DNA of 15,227 bases from NCBI GenBank assembly GCA_017860335.1, contig JAFNAU010000113.1, forward strand, positions 1-15,227, in the 5' to 3' direction. Each line of letters starts with the position of its first letter. Position 1 is the first letter of the stretch. The position numbers were made by a program, and so were the translations under genes. Under the pieces are notes generated by a model. That model did no database searches. It was not told the origin of the DNA and saw nothing but the letters and a program-made list of their open reading frames with translations. This document shows, piece after piece, positions 14,662-15,227 of this stretch. The stretch comes from Bacteroidota bacterium (GTDB taxonomy: Bacteria; Bacteroidota; Bacteroidia; Bacteroidales; Paludibacteraceae).

Positions 14662-15227
14662 ATGAAAACGGAAAAACTATTTAATCGATCGATATTCCTT
14701 GTAATCGGAATATTTATTATGTCATTCGGGGTGGCGTTGTCAGTGAAATCGCATCTCGGAACTACCTCTATATCGGCTTTTCCTTATGTATTAAGTTTAT
14801 TTACTTCGTTTTCCATAGGCACATATACAGTACTTCTTAATGCTTTTTTTATTGTCCTGCAGATACTCATCCTGAAGAAAAAATTTCATCCTTTACAACT
14901 ATTCCAGTTGCCAGTGGTGTTCTTTTTCGGATGGTTTATTGATCTGTCAGTGTCGGCATTGTCTGGTTTCTCAGTTTCAGCCTACTGGATGGAATGGTTG
15001 CTGAGTTTGCTGAGCAGCGTGGTGATTGCATTAGGTGTTTTTCTGCTGGTAAAATCGAACATGATTTTATTGCCGGGTGATGCCCTCGTAATGGCAATTG
15101 CCAATAAACGTAAACTGGAATTTGGTAAGGTGAAGATTGCTTTTGATAGCCTGCTGGTGGTTATTTCTGTGGTTTTTTCATTGATTTTTCTTCGAAATCT
15201 GCAGGGTGTGCGTGAAGGTACTGTGGC
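14662..15227 (+). CDS. YczE/YitT-like integral membrane protein, partial at the 3' end
   Basis: The frame is open from ATG 14662 to the window edge, giving 188 residues. It begins MKTEKLFNRSIFLVIGIFIM, a membrane helix, followed by a SVKSHLGTTSISAFPYVLSL motif and about four more helices. LLPGDALVMAIANK followed by a charged EFGKVKIAFD stretch matches the PGD/PGE-type loop of YczE/YyaS/YitT-family proteins, whose substrate is unknown in general. It is transcribed away from the secreted repeat protein. The last helix and the C-terminus lie outside the window. Confidence 0.75.
   Translation, partial: MKTEKLFNRSIFLVIGIFIMSFGVALSVKSHLGTTSISAFPYVLSLFTSFSIGTYTVLLNAFFIVLQILILKKKFHPLQLFQLPVVFFFGWFIDLSVSALSGFSVSAYWMEWLLSLLSSVVIALGVFLLVKSNMILLPGDALVMAIANKRKLEFGKVKIAFDSLLVVISVVFSLIFLRNLQGVREGTV

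Overview
The window looks like chromosomal DNA of a member of the Bacteroidales (phylum Bacteroidota). The evidence is TAnnTTTG-type promoter elements, a PorZ-like protein and type IX secretion (T9SS) C-terminal domains, a SPOR-folE pair, and an ispD/recG neighbourhood of the kind I recall from Bacteroidales. No genus can be named from sequence alone.

Layout. Bases 1-85 hold a perfect 22-bp-arm hairpin followed by a perfect 11-bp tandem repeat; the next ~590 bases show no convincing gene. Bases 675-6078 form one plus-strand run with small gaps or overlaps: rdgB (nucleotide-pool cleaning), porZ (T9SS surface component), then a three-gene membrane-glycosylation cassette (family 2 glycosyltransferase, small four-helix SMR/ArnE-like transporter, large multi-pass GT-C-like protein). 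It meets a minus-strand SPOR-folE pair (6075-7107) tail to tail, with the stop codons overlapping. Divergent promoters at 7130-7241 serve SPOR-folE leftwards and ispD - acyltransferase - recG rightwards (7265-11017). A decayed stretch follows (11203-12048): a transposase remnant and a C_GCAxxG_C_C-family gene. A large minus-strand secreted repeat protein (12068-14362) comes next, and finally the 5' part of a YczE/YitT-like membrane protein that runs off the window.

Most striking is a series of breaks. folE, ispD and the C_GCAxxG gene each keep recognisable N- and C-terminal parts in two different frames, with a conserved middle segment missing (estimated about 12-16, 35-40 and 10-13 residues). 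In the same half of the window the transposase remnant is joined in frame to an unrelated tail, and the T9SS sorting domain of the repeat protein loses its last strands and reads into a terminator hairpin. The genes at 675-6078 and recG appear intact. This is either local genome decay or a set of assembly deletions; the sequence alone cannot separate these, and read mapping would.

Functional reading: the left operon links T9SS and surface-LPS biology (PorZ) with a lipid-linked sugar modification cassette, which may be a functional unit. The middle operon would make isoprenoid precursors, modify a surface glycan by acylation and repair DNA, but its first gene is broken. The strongest candidate for something undescribed is the secreted protein at 12068-14362, with four tandem cysteine-containing modules of about 87-93 residues that I cannot assign to a known family.
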